DNA of 62,264 nucleotides from J084 sp964471405 (GCA_964471405.1 CAYYGH010000006.1:1-62264); one strand, 5' to 3'. Numbered from the stretch's first letter, positions 19,288-27,895 are shown. A program made the numbers and translations. Notes: generated by a model not told the origin, from the sequence alone.

Positions 19288-20901
19288 ATGGCTCGCCATC
19301 CCCCGCTGCTGCTTTCCCCCCTGCTCTGGCGGGTGCTGGCGGTCAATCTGGTCAGTCTGCTGATCCTTGCCGGCGGTGTTCTCTATCTCAGCGACTTCCG
19401 CAGCCGGCTGATCGCCGACCGGCTCGAAAGACTCACCCAGCAGGCCCGCGCGCTGGCCGGCGCGATCGGGGAATCGGCCGTGATCGTCTCGCGTGACGGC
19501 GACCGGCTGGACCGCGAAGCCGCAAGGCGACTCGTCATCCGCCTCATCGATCCCGAACGGACCCGGGCCCGGATCTATGATGCCGAAGGCACGCTCGTGC
19601 TCGACAGCCGCCTCGTGGGCGGCGGCCGGGTGGAGGCCGAGCAGCTTCCTCCCCTCAGCGCGGAACGCCCCCGTCTTCTCGTCTGGCTCAATGCCCTTGA
19701 GGACAGGCTGGTCGGCCCGCGCGAAGACCGCAGCCTGCCTCTTTATGAGGAAAAGAGCGGCGAGCGGGCGAGCGATTTCCCGGAAGTCCTCTCCGCACTT
19801 GTTGGGGAAACCGACCGGCGCATGCGCAGGCTGGCCGAGGGCGGGCTGATGCTTTCGGTCGCCGTGCCCATCCAGCGCTTTCGGCGCGTGCTGGGCGCCG
19901 TGCTGCTGACCGCCGACAGCCGGGCCCTCGATCAGCTTCTCGATGCGGAGCGGCGCAAGATCCTCAAGGTGGTGGCGCTTTCCTTTGCCATCACCTTTGC
20001 CCTTTCCCTGTATCTGGCACTCGGCATCCTGCGGCCGATCCGGCGCCTGTCCCAGGCGGCCGAGCGCATCCGCTTCGGCGCCTCCAAGGCCGAGGCCATT
20101 CCCCGCAACCGGCGCCGGCGGGACGAGATCGGCGTGCTTTCGCGCACCTTGGCCGAGATGACCCAGGCCCTCTATCATCAGCTCGACCGCGTGGAGCGTT
20201 TTGCTGCCGATGTCGCCCACGAGCTCAAAAATCCGCTTTCCTCCCTGCGCTCGGCAAGCGAGGCGCTCAGCAAGGCGAAGGACGCGCGCACCCGCCGCCG
20301 GCTGATCGAGATCATCGCCGAAGACGTCCGCCGCATCGACCGGCTCATCCGCGACATTTCGGAAGCATCGCGGCTGGATGCCGAACTCACCCGCAGCCGG
20401 CAGGAAATCCTGGATATGAAGGACCTTCTTGCCGAGCTCATCGACCGGACCCGGGATCCGCTTGCGCGCGGGCGCCTGCTGGCGGAGCGCGGGATCACGA
20501 TCGAGCTTCTGGCCGAGGGATCAAAACGCTTTCCGGTGCGTGGCGTACCCGGCCGCCTGACCCAGGTCTTTGCCAATCTCATCGACAACGCCATCTCCTT
20601 TTCCCCCTGCGGCGGCCGGGTGCAGGTTGCGCTTGTGCGGGAGGGCGGGCGGATTCTGGTCACCGTGGAGGACGAGGGGCCGGGGCTGCCGAAAGGGGCC
20701 GAGGAAAAGATCTTCGAACGCTTCTACTCCGAGCGCCCGGAAGGCGAGGCGTTCGGGACCCATTCGGGTCTTGGCCTTGCCATCGCCCGCCAGATCGTCA
20801 CCGCCCATGGCGGCCGGATCCACGCCCGCAACCGCCTGGACGAGAAGGGCACCGTCATGGGCGCGCGATTTACGGTGGAACTGCCGGCGGCCGATCGATA
20901 A
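19288..20901 (+). CDS. chvG: ChvG-type sensor histidine kinase
   Basis: This is an inner-membrane sensor kinase for ChvI. The first membrane helix is at about residues 13-34. A periplasmic domain (about 35-225) resembles the ChvG/Stimulus_sens type, and a second helix spans about 226-248. The HAMP region follows, then the dimerisation box FAADVAHELKNPLSSLRSA with phospho-histidine H311. The ATP-binding domain has N box NLIDNAISFSP, G1 VEDEGPGLP and G2 HSGLGLAIARQIV. The 537 residues match the family. It is co-transcribed with chvI and followed after 33 bases by hprK, which suggests that envelope sensing and PTS state are regulated together. Confidence 0.94.
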   Translation: MARHPPLLLSPLLWRVLAVNLVSLLILAGGVLYLSDFRSRLIADRLERLTQQARALAGAIGESAVIVSRDGDRLDREAARRLVIRLIDPERTRARIYDAEGTLVLDSRLVGGGRVEAEQLPPLSAERPRLLVWLNALEDRLVGPREDRSLPLYEEKSGERASDFPEVLSALVGETDRRMRRLAEGGLMLSVAVPIQRFRRVLGAVLLTADSRALDQLLDAERRKILKVVALSFAITFALSLYLALGILRPIRRLSQAAERIRFGASKAEAIPRNRRRRDEIGVLSRTLAEMTQALYHQLDRVERFAADVAHELKNPLSSLRSASEALSKAKDARTRRRLIEIIAEDVRRIDRLIRDISEASRLDAELTRSRQEILDMKDLLAELIDRTRDPLARGRLLAERGITIELLAEGSKRFPVRGVPGRLTQVFANLIDNAISFSPCGGRVQVALVREGGRILVTVEDEGPGLPKGAEEKIFERFYSERPEGEAFGTHSGLGLAIARQIVTAHGGRIHARNRLDEKGTVMGARFTVELPAADR

Positions 20902-20934
20902 TCTTGGGCCACGGGCAGGACGGGACGAAAGCGG

Positions 20935-21396
20935 ATGCCAGACAGGGCGACCGGTGCGGATGACGGTGATCTGCTGCATGCAAGCGCGGTGGCCTTCGCG
21001 CGCCAGGCCGTTCTGCTGGCCGGTCCCTCGGGAGCGGGCAAGTCCCGCCTGGCCTGTCAGCTGATCGCCCGCGGCGCCCTGTTGGTAGGCGACGATTATC
21101 TGCGCATCAGCGCACGGGACGGCCGGATCCTGCTCGCCCCGGCCGATCGCCTGCGCGGCCTCTTGGAGCTGCGGGGAATCGGCATCCGGCGCCTGCCCTA
21201 TCTCAGCGATGTTCCGCTGCGGCTGGTCGTGAATCTGTGTGCGCGGCCGCCTGCGGAACACGGGCGCCTGCCGGAAGCGGATGCGTGGCACCGGCACGGT
21301 GTGCGCATTCCCGCCATCACCATCGCCGGTACCGATCCGGCCGCTGCCGAAAAGGTCCTGCTGACCTTTCTGGCCAGTCCGGGAGTGGAGCCATGA
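20935..21396 (+). CDS. hprK: HPr kinase/phosphorylase, short catalytic form
   Basis: HprK phosphorylates HPr on a regulatory serine and removes that phosphate. Only the C-terminal catalytic domain is present (153 residues), which is the usual alphaproteobacterial short form. Walker A is GPSGAGKS (residues 30-37), the acidic VGDDYLRI follows at about 51-58, and the family signature LLELRGIGI is at about 76-84. The likely substrate is encoded three genes downstream: that HPr has a serine in the CGTSIMG context. Its TGA overlaps the rapZ start by ATGA. Confidence 0.93.
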   Translation: MPDRATGADDGDLLHASAVAFARQAVLLAGPSGAGKSRLACQLIARGALLVGDDYLRISARDGRILLAPADRLRGLLELRGIGIRRLPYLSDVPLRLVVNLCARPPAEHGRLPEADAWHRHGVRIPAITIAGTDPAAAEKVLLTFLASPGVEP

Positions 21397-22349
21397 CGGA
21401 CGGCGGAAGCGCTCATGAGGAGCAGCCCCCCCGGCAGAGTCCGCAGCCGGTGCGGATCCTGCTGGTGACCGGGCTGAGCGGGGCGGGCAAGACCTCCGCC
21501 CTGCATGCCTTCGAAGACATGGGCTATGAGGTCGTGGACAACCTGCCGCTTGCTCTTGTGCGCCGTCTGCTGCGCACGGCGGCCGAGGATGAGGAGCGTC
21601 GACCCCTGGCCCTCGGTGTCGACCTGCGCACGCGTGATTTCGCCGTCTCGCATCTCGCCGATCTCCTGCACGGCCTCAAGACCCGGCCCGACGTGGCTCC
21701 CGAACTGCTGTTCTTTGATGCCAGCGATGACGTGCTGATCCGGCGCTTTTCGGAAACCCGGCGCCCGCATCCGGCCGCCGATGACCGCCCCTTGCGCGAT
21801 GCGATCGCCATCGAGCGCAAGATGCTGGCTCCTTTGCGCGAGCTGGCCGATTTCGTCTATGACACCAGCGACAGCAGCATCCATGACCTGCGCCGCCGTC
21901 TGCGCAGTCGTTACGGGCAGAATTTTGCGGACGGTCTTGTCATCTCCATCCTCTCCTTCGCCTATGCGCGGGGCGTGCCGCGGGAGGCCGACCTTGTCTT
22001 CGACGTGCGTTTCCTGCGCAACCCGCATCATGAGGCGAGCCTGTGCCCCCGCACGGGCCGGGACCGGGCCGTCGCCCGCTATATTGCCGAAGATCCGCGG
22101 CTTCCCGGCTTCTGGCGGCGGCTGACGGGTCTCGTCTCCTTCCTCCTGCCCGCCTACCGCGAGGAGGGCAAACGCTATCTGACGATAGCCATCGGCTGCA
22201 CGGGCGGCCGCCATCGCAGCGTCTATCTGGCCGAACGTCTCCATCGCCACTTGGCGCGGAAGGGAATTCGTGCCAGCATCCTCCACCGGGACTGCGCCGG
22301 GCCGGACAATGAATCCGGCCGCTCCAACGGATCGGATGAACAGGGATGA
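21393..22349 (+). CDS. rapZ: RapZ-family nucleotide-binding protein
   Basis: This is a P-loop protein of the RapZ/YvcJ family. In E. coli RapZ directs RNase E to the GlmZ small RNA; in alphaproteobacteria the role is less well defined. Walker A is GLSGAGKT (about residues 27-34), followed by the family motif AFEDMGYEVVDNLPL and, later, SFAYARGVPREADLVFDVRFLRNP. The C-terminal segment IGCTGGRHRSVYLAERL is diagnostic. The start ATG at 21393 overlaps hprK; open codons further upstream lie inside hprK. The length of 318 residues includes a short extra tail. It overlaps the EIIA gene by ATGA. Confidence 0.94.
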   Translation: MTDGGSAHEEQPPRQSPQPVRILLVTGLSGAGKTSALHAFEDMGYEVVDNLPLALVRRLLRTAAEDEERRPLALGVDLRTRDFAVSHLADLLHGLKTRPDVAPELLFFDASDDVLIRRFSETRRPHPAADDRPLRDAIAIERKMLAPLRELADFVYDTSDSSIHDLRRRLRSRYGQNFADGLVISILSFAYARGVPREADLVFDVRFLRNPHHEASLCPRTGRDRAVARYIAEDPRLPGFWRRLTGLVSFLLPAYREEGKRYLTIAIGCTGGRHRSVYLAERLHRHLARKGIRASILHRDCAGPDNESGRSNGSDEQG

Positions 22350-22756
22350 TCGGACTGGTTCTCGTCTCCCACGGGCGTCTCGCCCAGGAACTGCTGGCCG
22401 CGATGGAACATGTCGTCGGCCCGCAGGAGCAGGTGCGCGTCGTCTCCATCGGCCCCGATGACGACATGGAGCAGCGGCGCCAGGAGATCCTGGAGGCCGT
22501 CGAGGCCGTGGATGAGGGCGATGGCGTGATCGTGCTGACCGACATGTTCGGAGGCACACCGTCCAATCTTGCGATTTCTCTGCTCGGCCGGCCCCGGCTG
22601 GAGGTGATTGCGGGCATCAATCTTCCGATGCTGATCAAGCTGGCGAGCACGCGGGCCGAGCTGCCGCTGGAGGAAGCCGTTTCGGCCGCCGCTGAGGCCG
22701 GGCGGCGCTACATCAATGTCGCCAGTCACGTGCTCAAGGCCGAGCGGGAGAGCTGA
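22346..22756 (+). CDS. PTS EIIA component, mannose family (regulatory)
   Basis: This is a single-domain EIIA of the mannose/fructose family. The phosphorylated histidine is H9 in LVLVSHGRLAQE, and the substrate-site pattern VLTDMFGGTPSN is conserved. No EIIB, EIIC or EIID gene is present, so it is unlikely to drive sugar uptake. In alphaproteobacteria this protein (often called ManX or EIIA-Man) is a phosphorylation-dependent signalling output. It has 136 residues. The last base of its stop codon is also the first base of the HPr start (TGATG), which implies fixed stoichiometry. Confidence 0.94.
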   Translation: MIGLVLVSHGRLAQELLAAMEHVVGPQEQVRVVSIGPDDDMEQRRQEILEAVEAVDEGDGVIVLTDMFGGTPSNLAISLLGRPRLEVIAGINLPMLIKLASTRAELPLEEAVSAAAEAGRRYINVASHVLKAERES

Positions 22757-23064
22757 TGGCCGACGATCCACGGCATGACGAACCACGCCGGGCGACGGCC
22801 GAGGCGGTGCTCACCATCAGCAACCGCCGCGGCCTGCATGCGCGCGCGGCGGCCCGATTCGTCAAGACCGCCGAGCGCTTCGCCTGCGATGTGCGCGTGG
22901 AAAAGGATGGCACGGAGGTCTGCGGCACCTCGATCATGGGACTGCTGCTGCTGGCGGCCGGGACCGGTGAGCAGATCACGGTGCGGGCCACCGGCCCCGA
23001 AGCCGACGAGGCGGTCGCCGCGCTCACCGCCCTGGTGGAGGGAGGCTTCGATGAAGGGGAGTGA
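22756..23064 (+). CDS. HPr phosphocarrier protein
   Basis: HPr passes phosphate from enzyme I (probably the PtsP encoded at 30351-32627) to EIIA proteins. The active histidine is H28 in NRRGLHARAAARFVK. The regulatory serine targeted by HprK is S59 in CGTSIMGLLLLAAG. Residues 1-15 form an extra charged tail before the standard fold. At 102 residues it is slightly long for HPr. Its last 14 bases overlap the start of the next gene. Confidence 0.95.
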   Translation: MADDPRHDEPRRATAEAVLTISNRRGLHARAAARFVKTAERFACDVRVEKDGTEVCGTSIMGLLLLAAGTGEQITVRATGPEADEAVAALTALVEGGFDEGE

Positions 23065-24304
23065 GCGGGCGCAAACCACGACCATCCGGTCGCTGGCGAT
23101 GCTCGCTCTCATCCTCCTGCTCCTGCCCGCCTCCACCCTGCGGGCCCGGGATGAGGCCGTGCGGCTGGTCTACGCCCCGCGCCAGGGCCTCGAGGTGTTC
23201 TGGCGCGGAGGCTGTGCGCCGGGTGCCAGCCTTCTGGTGGAGGCCCCGGCCAGCCTGTTCTCGGCCCCGGCCTTCGAGATCGCCGTGCGGGAGGCCGGCC
23301 GGATCATCGAAAAGCGCTGTCCCGACCTTGAGACCCTGATCGTGGCCGGCTTCGACCGGCTCACCGGCGAACGGCTCGTGGGAGGAACGGCCGAGCGTGC
23401 CCAGATGTGGAGCTTCACGGACCGCCCCGAATATGCCGCCGGCATCGCGCGGCCGGGGCGCGACATATCCGGTCTGCTCTTCGGTCGCGAGACGCCCAAT
23501 GCGAAGCGGCTGGCCGCGCGCAGCACTCTTCCTGTCGCCGATGCCCATCTGCTTGCGGACGTGATGGGGCTCGCACCCGTGCCTCTCGGACCGGCCGGCA
23601 GACGGCGTGTCTATGTGCTTGCCTCGCCTGCCGATCCCGGCTCGCGCGCCCTCTATCGCCTCGTCTCGGCGGATGACCATGGCCTTTCCTGGCGGTGGAT
23701 TCTCGTCGCCCGGCCGCACGGGGAAAGCGGAGATTCCCTGCTCAAGGCTGTCGCCCGCGGGGACCCGGCCTTGCTGGCCGTGCTCTATGGCGGGGCGAAG
23801 GACGAAACGCCGCCCCTTTCCGAACGGGAGCGGCTGATGGGCAGGCGGATTCTGCAATATCATTTCCATACCCTCGCCTCGATGAAGCCCGAACTGGACA
23901 GCCGGGCCGGGCGCAGTTGGGGATTCCCGACCCTGCTTTTCGTCACGGATGCGGGGCTGCAGGTGGTCGCCGGCATCCCCTACGACCTCGAAAGCCTGGC
24001 GGCCACCGTGGTGCCGGCCCCGCCGGAGCCCGAGCTGCCGGCAGCACGGGCCGTCTTCGCCGGCCCCTATCGCGAGGAAATTCTCTCCGATGGCCTCATG
24101 GCCTTCGCGGTGCGCGAGGTATCGTTGCTGGCCATGCCGCACATGGGCGCACGCACCCTGATGCGCCTGAAGAAGGGGGAAGGCTATCCGGCCGCCCTGC
24201 GCGTCCTGGCCAACGGCCGGCGCTGGTATGCGCTTGCGGTCTTCGCCCCGGATCAGGGCTATGCCTATGTACCGGAGGAATACATGATGCTCACCAGGCG
24301 TTGA
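23051..24304 (+). CDS. Secreted DsbC/DsbG-like protein lacking the CXXC, with SH3-like tail
   Basis: This 417-residue protein has an N-terminal signal sequence (about residues 11-32). Residues 35-120 form a module I cannot assign, with two cysteines (C55, C90). Residues 187-315 resemble the thioredoxin domain of DsbC/DsbG. VYVLASPADPGSRALYRL aligns with the usual VYVFTDPNCPYCHxLY, and WGFPTLLFVTDAG matches the cis-proline strand. The catalytic CXXC is replaced by DPGS (195-198), so redox activity is not expected. The last about 65 residues look like a bacterial SH3 domain. Its ATG lies 14 bases inside the HPr gene, so it is translated with the PTS operon. It may be a cell-wall-binding or scaffold protein. 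This reading comes from pattern comparison only. Confidence 0.7.
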   Translation: MKGSERAQTTTIRSLAMLALILLLLPASTLRARDEAVRLVYAPRQGLEVFWRGGCAPGASLLVEAPASLFSAPAFEIAVREAGRIIEKRCPDLETLIVAGFDRLTGERLVGGTAERAQMWSFTDRPEYAAGIARPGRDISGLLFGRETPNAKRLAARSTLPVADAHLLADVMGLAPVPLGPAGRRRVYVLASPADPGSRALYRLVSADDHGLSWRWILVARPHGESGDSLLKAVARGDPALLAVLYGGAKDETPPLSERERLMGRRILQYHFHTLASMKPELDSRAGRSWGFPTLLFVTDAGLQVVAGIPYDLESLAATVVPAPPEPELPAARAVFAGPYREEILSDGLMAFAVREVSLLAMPHMGARTLMRLKKGEGYPAALRVLANGRRWYALAVFAPDQGYAYVPEEYMMLTRR

Positions 24305-24362
24305 GAAGCGGGGATTCGCGCCGCTGTCCGGACTGGTGCGCTCCGAGGGAAGGGGGGCGGCC

Positions 24363-25148
24363 ATGGAGCAGGAGGAAGGCGGACGGTCATCCGGGCTCAG
24401 CATCCCGGGCAGGATGATGGATGTGCTTGTGAACCATCTGCTGCCGGCCACCTGTGCCGGCTGCGGGGCGGTCGTCGTGCGAGCGGGTGGGCTCTGTCCC
24501 GACTGCTGGTCGTCCCTGCGCTTCCTGGCGCCACCCCTGTGTGCGAGCTGTGCCGTCCCCCTGCCGCTGCCGCCGGGTGAAGATCGGGATGAGGCCGTCC
24601 GATGTGCCGCCTGCCGCGCCGATCCGCCGCCCTTTGCCCGCGCGCATGCCGCCGTGCGCTATGACGAGGCGAGCCGGGCGCTTCTCATGCGCCTGAAGCA
24701 TGGAGACCGCAGCGAGCTGGTCCCCGTGCTTGCCGCCCTCATGGTCCAGGCCCGCGGCCCGCATCACCCGCCGCCTGATGCGGTGGTGGCGGTACCCTTG
24801 CACCCCTGGCGGCGCATGCGCCGTCGCTACAATCAGGCGGGACTGCTGGCCCGGGCGGTTGCAGAGCGGCTGGCACGCCCCTATCTGCCTTGCGCATTGA
24901 TGCGTCGTCGGCGGACCCCGTCCCAGGGCGGCCTGACCGCCGTCCAGCGCCGACGCAACGTGGCCGGCGCCTTCGCGGCCAGGCGCGAGCTGGTGGCCGG
25001 GCGCCGCCTTCTTGTGGTGGACGACGTGATGACGACCGGTGCCACCATGCGCGCCCTGGCACGGACCTGCCTGCGCGCCGGTGCCGAGGCCGTGGAGGTG
25101 CTCGTCTTCGCCCGCGCATTGCCACCGGGCATGCGGGATGCCACATAG
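24363..25148 (+). CDS. comF: ComF-family phosphoribosyltransferase-like protein
   Basis: ComF proteins are linked to DNA uptake and to PriA-dependent replication restart in some bacteria. The N-terminal region has eight cysteines in two zinc-finger-like sets: C31/C34/C45/C48 and C60/C63/C81/C84. The C-terminal type I phosphoribosyltransferase domain carries the PRPP loop LLVVDDVMTTGATM. YNQAGLLARAVAERL and the RTPSQGGLTAVQRRRNV segment are characteristic of the family. The ATG at 24363 is preceded by an AGGGAAGG-rich stretch; a GTG at 24336 is possible. The gene has 261 codons. Glutaredoxin follows after 55 bases, a common alphaproteobacterial order. Confidence 0.93.
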   Translation: MEQEEGGRSSGLSIPGRMMDVLVNHLLPATCAGCGAVVVRAGGLCPDCWSSLRFLAPPLCASCAVPLPLPPGEDRDEAVRCAACRADPPPFARAHAAVRYDEASRALLMRLKHGDRSELVPVLAALMVQARGPHHPPPDAVVAVPLHPWRRMRRRYNQAGLLARAVAERLARPYLPCALMRRRRTPSQGGLTAVQRRRNVAGAFAARRELVAGRRLLVVDDVMTTGATMRALARTCLRAGAEAVEVLVFARALPPGMRDAT

Positions 25149-25203
25149 AAACGGAACCTTGCGGGTTCTCCTGGAACACGCACGGACCCGACAGGACTGG
25201 GAG

Positions 25204-25485
25204 ATGACAGTGGCAGTCGAAATCTACACCAAGCCTTTCTGCCCCTACTGCATGCGGGCAAAGGCCCTGCTTGCACGCAAGAATGTTCCGTTCACGGAAA
25301 TCGATCTTGCCCGCACGCCCGAGCGTTTTGCCGAGATGGTCCGGCGGGCGGGCGGACGGCGCACGGTGCCCCAGATCTTCATCGGCGAGCGCCATGTGGG
25401 CGGCTGTGATGATCTGATGGCCGCCGAGCGCCGGGGCGAGCTGGACGGCTGGCTCGCCCAGGCCGGCCTCACAGCCGGCCAATGA
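25204..25485 (+). CDS. grxC: Glutaredoxin 3 (dithiol)
   Basis: This is a small cytosolic glutathione-dependent thiol reductase. The active site CPYC is in YTKPFCPYCMRAK, the cis-proline strand is TVPQIFIG, and the glutathione-binding GGCDDL follows, as in GrxC. It has 93 residues. The ATG at 25204 is used because upstream codons in frame belong to the end of comF. Its stop overlaps a possible ATG of the next gene. Confidence 0.95.
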   Translation: MTVAVEIYTKPFCPYCMRAKALLARKNVPFTEIDLARTPERFAEMVRRAGGRRTVPQIFIGERHVGGCDDLMAAERRGELDGWLAQAGLTAGQ

Positions 25486-25508
25486 AAGAAAGGACGGGGA
25501 GCGGTCCC

Positions 25509-26447
25509 ATGACCTCTCCTGCCGACCCGGACAAGAACGACCGGCTCACTGTCGCGCTCGTGCAGATGACGAGCGGCCTCGATCCCGCGCGCAACATCGC
25601 AACGGTCACGACGGCGCTCGCCGAGGCTGCCGAAAGGGGAGCCCGGCTGGTCGTCACCCCCGAGATGACGACCCTGCTCGACCGCAAGCGCCGGCGCCTG
25701 CTCGCCACTCTGGCCGACTGGCCGGCCGAGCGCCAGATCGCTCCGCTCGCCCAGGCGGCCCGCCGGCATGATCTCTGGCTGATCCTGGGCTCCATCCCGG
25801 TTCTCGACGAGACGGGCGAGAAGGCCTGGAATCGCTCCATCGTCATTGCCCCCACGGGGGCGGTCGTCGCCTGTTACGACAAAATTCACCTCTTCGACGT
25901 CGATCTCGGTGACGGCGAAGCTTATGGTGAATCGCGGCTGTTCCACGGCGGGCACCGGGCCGTGGTCACCGCCTGCGCCGGATGGCGGGCGGGATTGAGC
26001 ATCTGCTATGATCTCCGCTTCCCGGCCCTCTATCGGGCGCTCGCCCAGGCGGGTGCCGAGATCCTGACCGTGCCGGCCGCCTTCACGCGGCCGACAGGCC
26101 GTGCGCACTGGCGCAGTCTGCTGCGGGCACGCGCGATCGAGAACGGCGCCTATGTCCTGGCCGCGGCCCAGACCGGCAGCCATGAGGACGGCCGGCAGAC
26201 ATACGGCCACAGCATGGTCGTCTCACCCTGGGGGGAGATCGTGACGGAAGCCGGCGACGAACCGGCCCTTCTTGTCGCCGAGATCGACCGCGCACAGGTC
26301 CGCGATGCCAGACGGCGCATCCCCGCCCTTGACCACGGGCGGGAATTTGTGGTGGTCGATTATGGGCACGCTTCCTGCAGGGATGCACAGGAAGGCGGAT
26401 GGCAACAGCCCCGGCCCGCAGGGGCGGCAAGGGGCGGAACGGGATGA
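25509..26447 (+). CDS. Carbon-nitrogen hydrolase (nitrilase superfamily, Nit1/Nit2-like)
   Basis: This belongs to the omega-amidase/deaminated-glutathione amidase branch of the nitrilase superfamily. The catalytic triad is visible: E52 in TPEMTTLL, K125 in CYDKIHLFDVD and C166 in GLSICYDLRFP. The YDKIHLFD and ICYDLRFP strings are typical of Nit2/YafV-like enzymes that remove the amide of alpha-keto amides. The ATG at 25509 has GGGGAG seven bases upstream; an earlier ATG at 25482 overlaps the glutaredoxin stop and would add nine residues. The neighbouring glutaredoxin fits a role in glutathione repair, by context only. Confidence 0.9.
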   Translation: MTSPADPDKNDRLTVALVQMTSGLDPARNIATVTTALAEAAERGARLVVTPEMTTLLDRKRRRLLATLADWPAERQIAPLAQAARRHDLWLILGSIPVLDETGEKAWNRSIVIAPTGAVVACYDKIHLFDVDLGDGEAYGESRLFHGGHRAVVTACAGWRAGLSICYDLRFPALYRALAQAGAEILTVPAAFTRPTGRAHWRSLLRARAIENGAYVLAAAQTGSHEDGRQTYGHSMVVSPWGEIVTEAGDEPALLVAEIDRAQVRDARRRIPALDHGREFVVVDYGHASCRDAQEGGWQQPRPAGAARGGTG

Positions 26448-26450
26448 ACC

Positions 26451-26924
26451 ATGGTCGTCTACACCTTGCGCTGCCGTGCCGGTCACTGTTTCGAAGGCTG
26501 GTTCCGCTCGCCTGAAGACTGTGCCCGGCAGCAGAAGGCGGGCCTGCTGACCTGCCCGGAATGCGGTTCCCATGATATCGAAAAGCGGCCGAGCGCGCCC
26601 AATGTCGCCCGCTCGGCGCCCGAGGCCGAGGCGGCCGCTCCTCCCGAAACCCGTCCGCCGTTCAACCGGCAGGTCCCCACCCAGATGCATGCAAGCGGCG
26701 TGGAAGAGCGCATGCGCCGCTTTCTGAAGGATCTGCGCAAGGAGGTGGAAAAGCGGTGCGAATATGTCGGCCGCCGCTTCCCAGAAGAGGCCCGGCGCAT
26801 CCATTATGGCGAAACCGAAAAGCGCGGAATCTATGGGGAGGCAACGCTGGAGGAAAGCCGGGCCCTGCGCGAGGAGGGCATCGAGGTGATTCCCCTGCCG
26901 GGTCTGCGCAAGACGGATGCCTGA
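26451..26924 (+). CDS. DUF1178 family protein
   Basis: This is a 157-residue cytosolic protein of an uncharacterised proteobacterial family. The N-terminal part has a zinc-ribbon-like layout: LRCRAGHCFEGWF, then CPECGS. A Pro/Ala-rich linker is followed by a conserved helix (RFLKDLRKEVEKRCEYVG) and the family tail IHYGETEKRGIYGEATLEE. It starts four bases after the amidase stop. DUF1178 next to a nitrilase-family gene and glutaredoxin is a recurrent alphaproteobacterial order. Function unknown. Confidence 0.92.
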   Translation: MVVYTLRCRAGHCFEGWFRSPEDCARQQKAGLLTCPECGSHDIEKRPSAPNVARSAPEAEAAAPPETRPPFNRQVPTQMHASGVEERMRRFLKDLRKEVEKRCEYVGRRFPEEARRIHYGETEKRGIYGEATLEESRALREEGIEVIPLPGLRKTDA

Positions 26925-27072
26925 GCCCGCAGACCGGATGATCCGAAAACGGGCCGTGGCAGGACCGTTCCCCGCTCCCCTTCCCGGCTTTCCTGACTGA
27001 CCGAAAGATGGCTGACTGAAAGCCCCGGATGCGGCCGGATGACCGGAATGCCCCCGGCAGGATCGTTCGCCT

Positions 27073-27855
27073 TCAGTCTTCCTCCCTGGTCGCCGCCAGC
27101 AGATAGTTGACCTTGATGTCATCGGACAATGTGAAGCGGTCGTGGCAGGGATCATAGGAGATCCCGGTCTGCGCGACGATCCGGCATCCTTCCTGCCGCA
27201 ACCAGCCGGTCAGCTCCGCAGGGGTCAGGAAGCGATTCCAGTCATGCGTCCCGCGCGGCACCCAGCCGAGCAGCCATTCCGCTGCGACGATCGCCTCGAG
27301 GAAGCTGCGGGCCGTGCGGTTGAGCGTGGACAGAATGATCAGTCCTCCCGGCCGCGTCAGCCGTGCGAGATCGGCGATCAGCCGGCGCGGCTGCGGCACA
27401 TGCTCCACAAGCTCCAGACAGCAGACGAGAGCGAACTGCCGGCCCTCGGCCGCCAGCTCCTCGGCGGTGGCGACCGCATAGGAGATCCTGTCCGCAAGCC
27501 CCATCAACCGGGCATGTTCGCGGGCCACCGTGATCGCCCGGGCATCGGCATCGATCCCGAGCACCGAAAATCCCATGCGCGCCAGCGGCTCGCTCACCAG
27601 CCCGCCGCCGCAGCCGACATCCACCGCATCGAGCCCGGCGAAGGGGCGCAAGGAGCGGGGATCACGGTCAAAATGGCGGATGGCGACATCCCGCAGGAAA
27701 TCCAGCCGTGCCGGATTGAGCTTGTGCAAGGGCGCAGCCGGGCCCGTTTCATCCCACCAGCGGGCGGCCGTCCCGGCAAAGCGGGCCAGATCGTCAGGGT
27801 CGAGATTGACGGCCGAGGAACCCGCATCGGTCGCCCTGGGTGCCGAATTCGCCAT
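27073..27855 (-). CDS. ubiG: Ubiquinone biosynthesis O-methyltransferase UbiG
   Basis: UbiG performs both O-methylations of the ubiquinone ring, using S-adenosylmethionine. The SAM-binding motif I is DAVDVGCGGGLVSEPLARMG (about residues 76-95), and motif II follows in VLGIDADARAITVAREHA. The segment FAGTAARWWDETGPAAPLHKLNPARLDF is typical of UbiG. It has 260 residues, with ATG at 27855. It diverges from the aspartate kinase gene across 103 bases, as in many alphaproteobacteria. The stretch between its end and the DUF1178 gene is 148 bases with nothing notable. Confidence 0.96.
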   Translation of the reverse strand: MANSAPRATDAGSSAVNLDPDDLARFAGTAARWWDETGPAAPLHKLNPARLDFLRDVAIRHFDRDPRSLRPFAGLDAVDVGCGGGLVSEPLARMGFSVLGIDADARAITVAREHARLMGLADRISYAVATAEELAAEGRQFALVCCLELVEHVPQPRRLIADLARLTRPGGLIILSTLNRTARSFLEAIVAAEWLLGWVPRGTHDWNRFLTPAELTGWLRQEGCRIVAQTGISYDPCHDRFTLSDDIKVNYLLAATREED

Positions 27856-27865
27856 CGTCTTGCCC

Positions 27866-27895
27866 TTGCGCCGCCTTCTTGTCGTCTTCTAAACA
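27866..27895 (+). promoter_or_regulatory. Possible lysC promoter
   Basis: TTGCGC at 27866-27871 and TAAACA at 27890-27895 are 18 bases apart, ending about 63 bases before the aspartate kinase start. A moderate sigma70-type match. Confidence 0.35.

Noticed and set aside
21237..21392. N-terminal extensions of rapZ, ccmE, ccmI and similar genes into the upstream gene
   Set aside because: The conserved domain begins at the ATG that overlaps the preceding stop codon in each case; the extra codons are the neighbour read in another frame.
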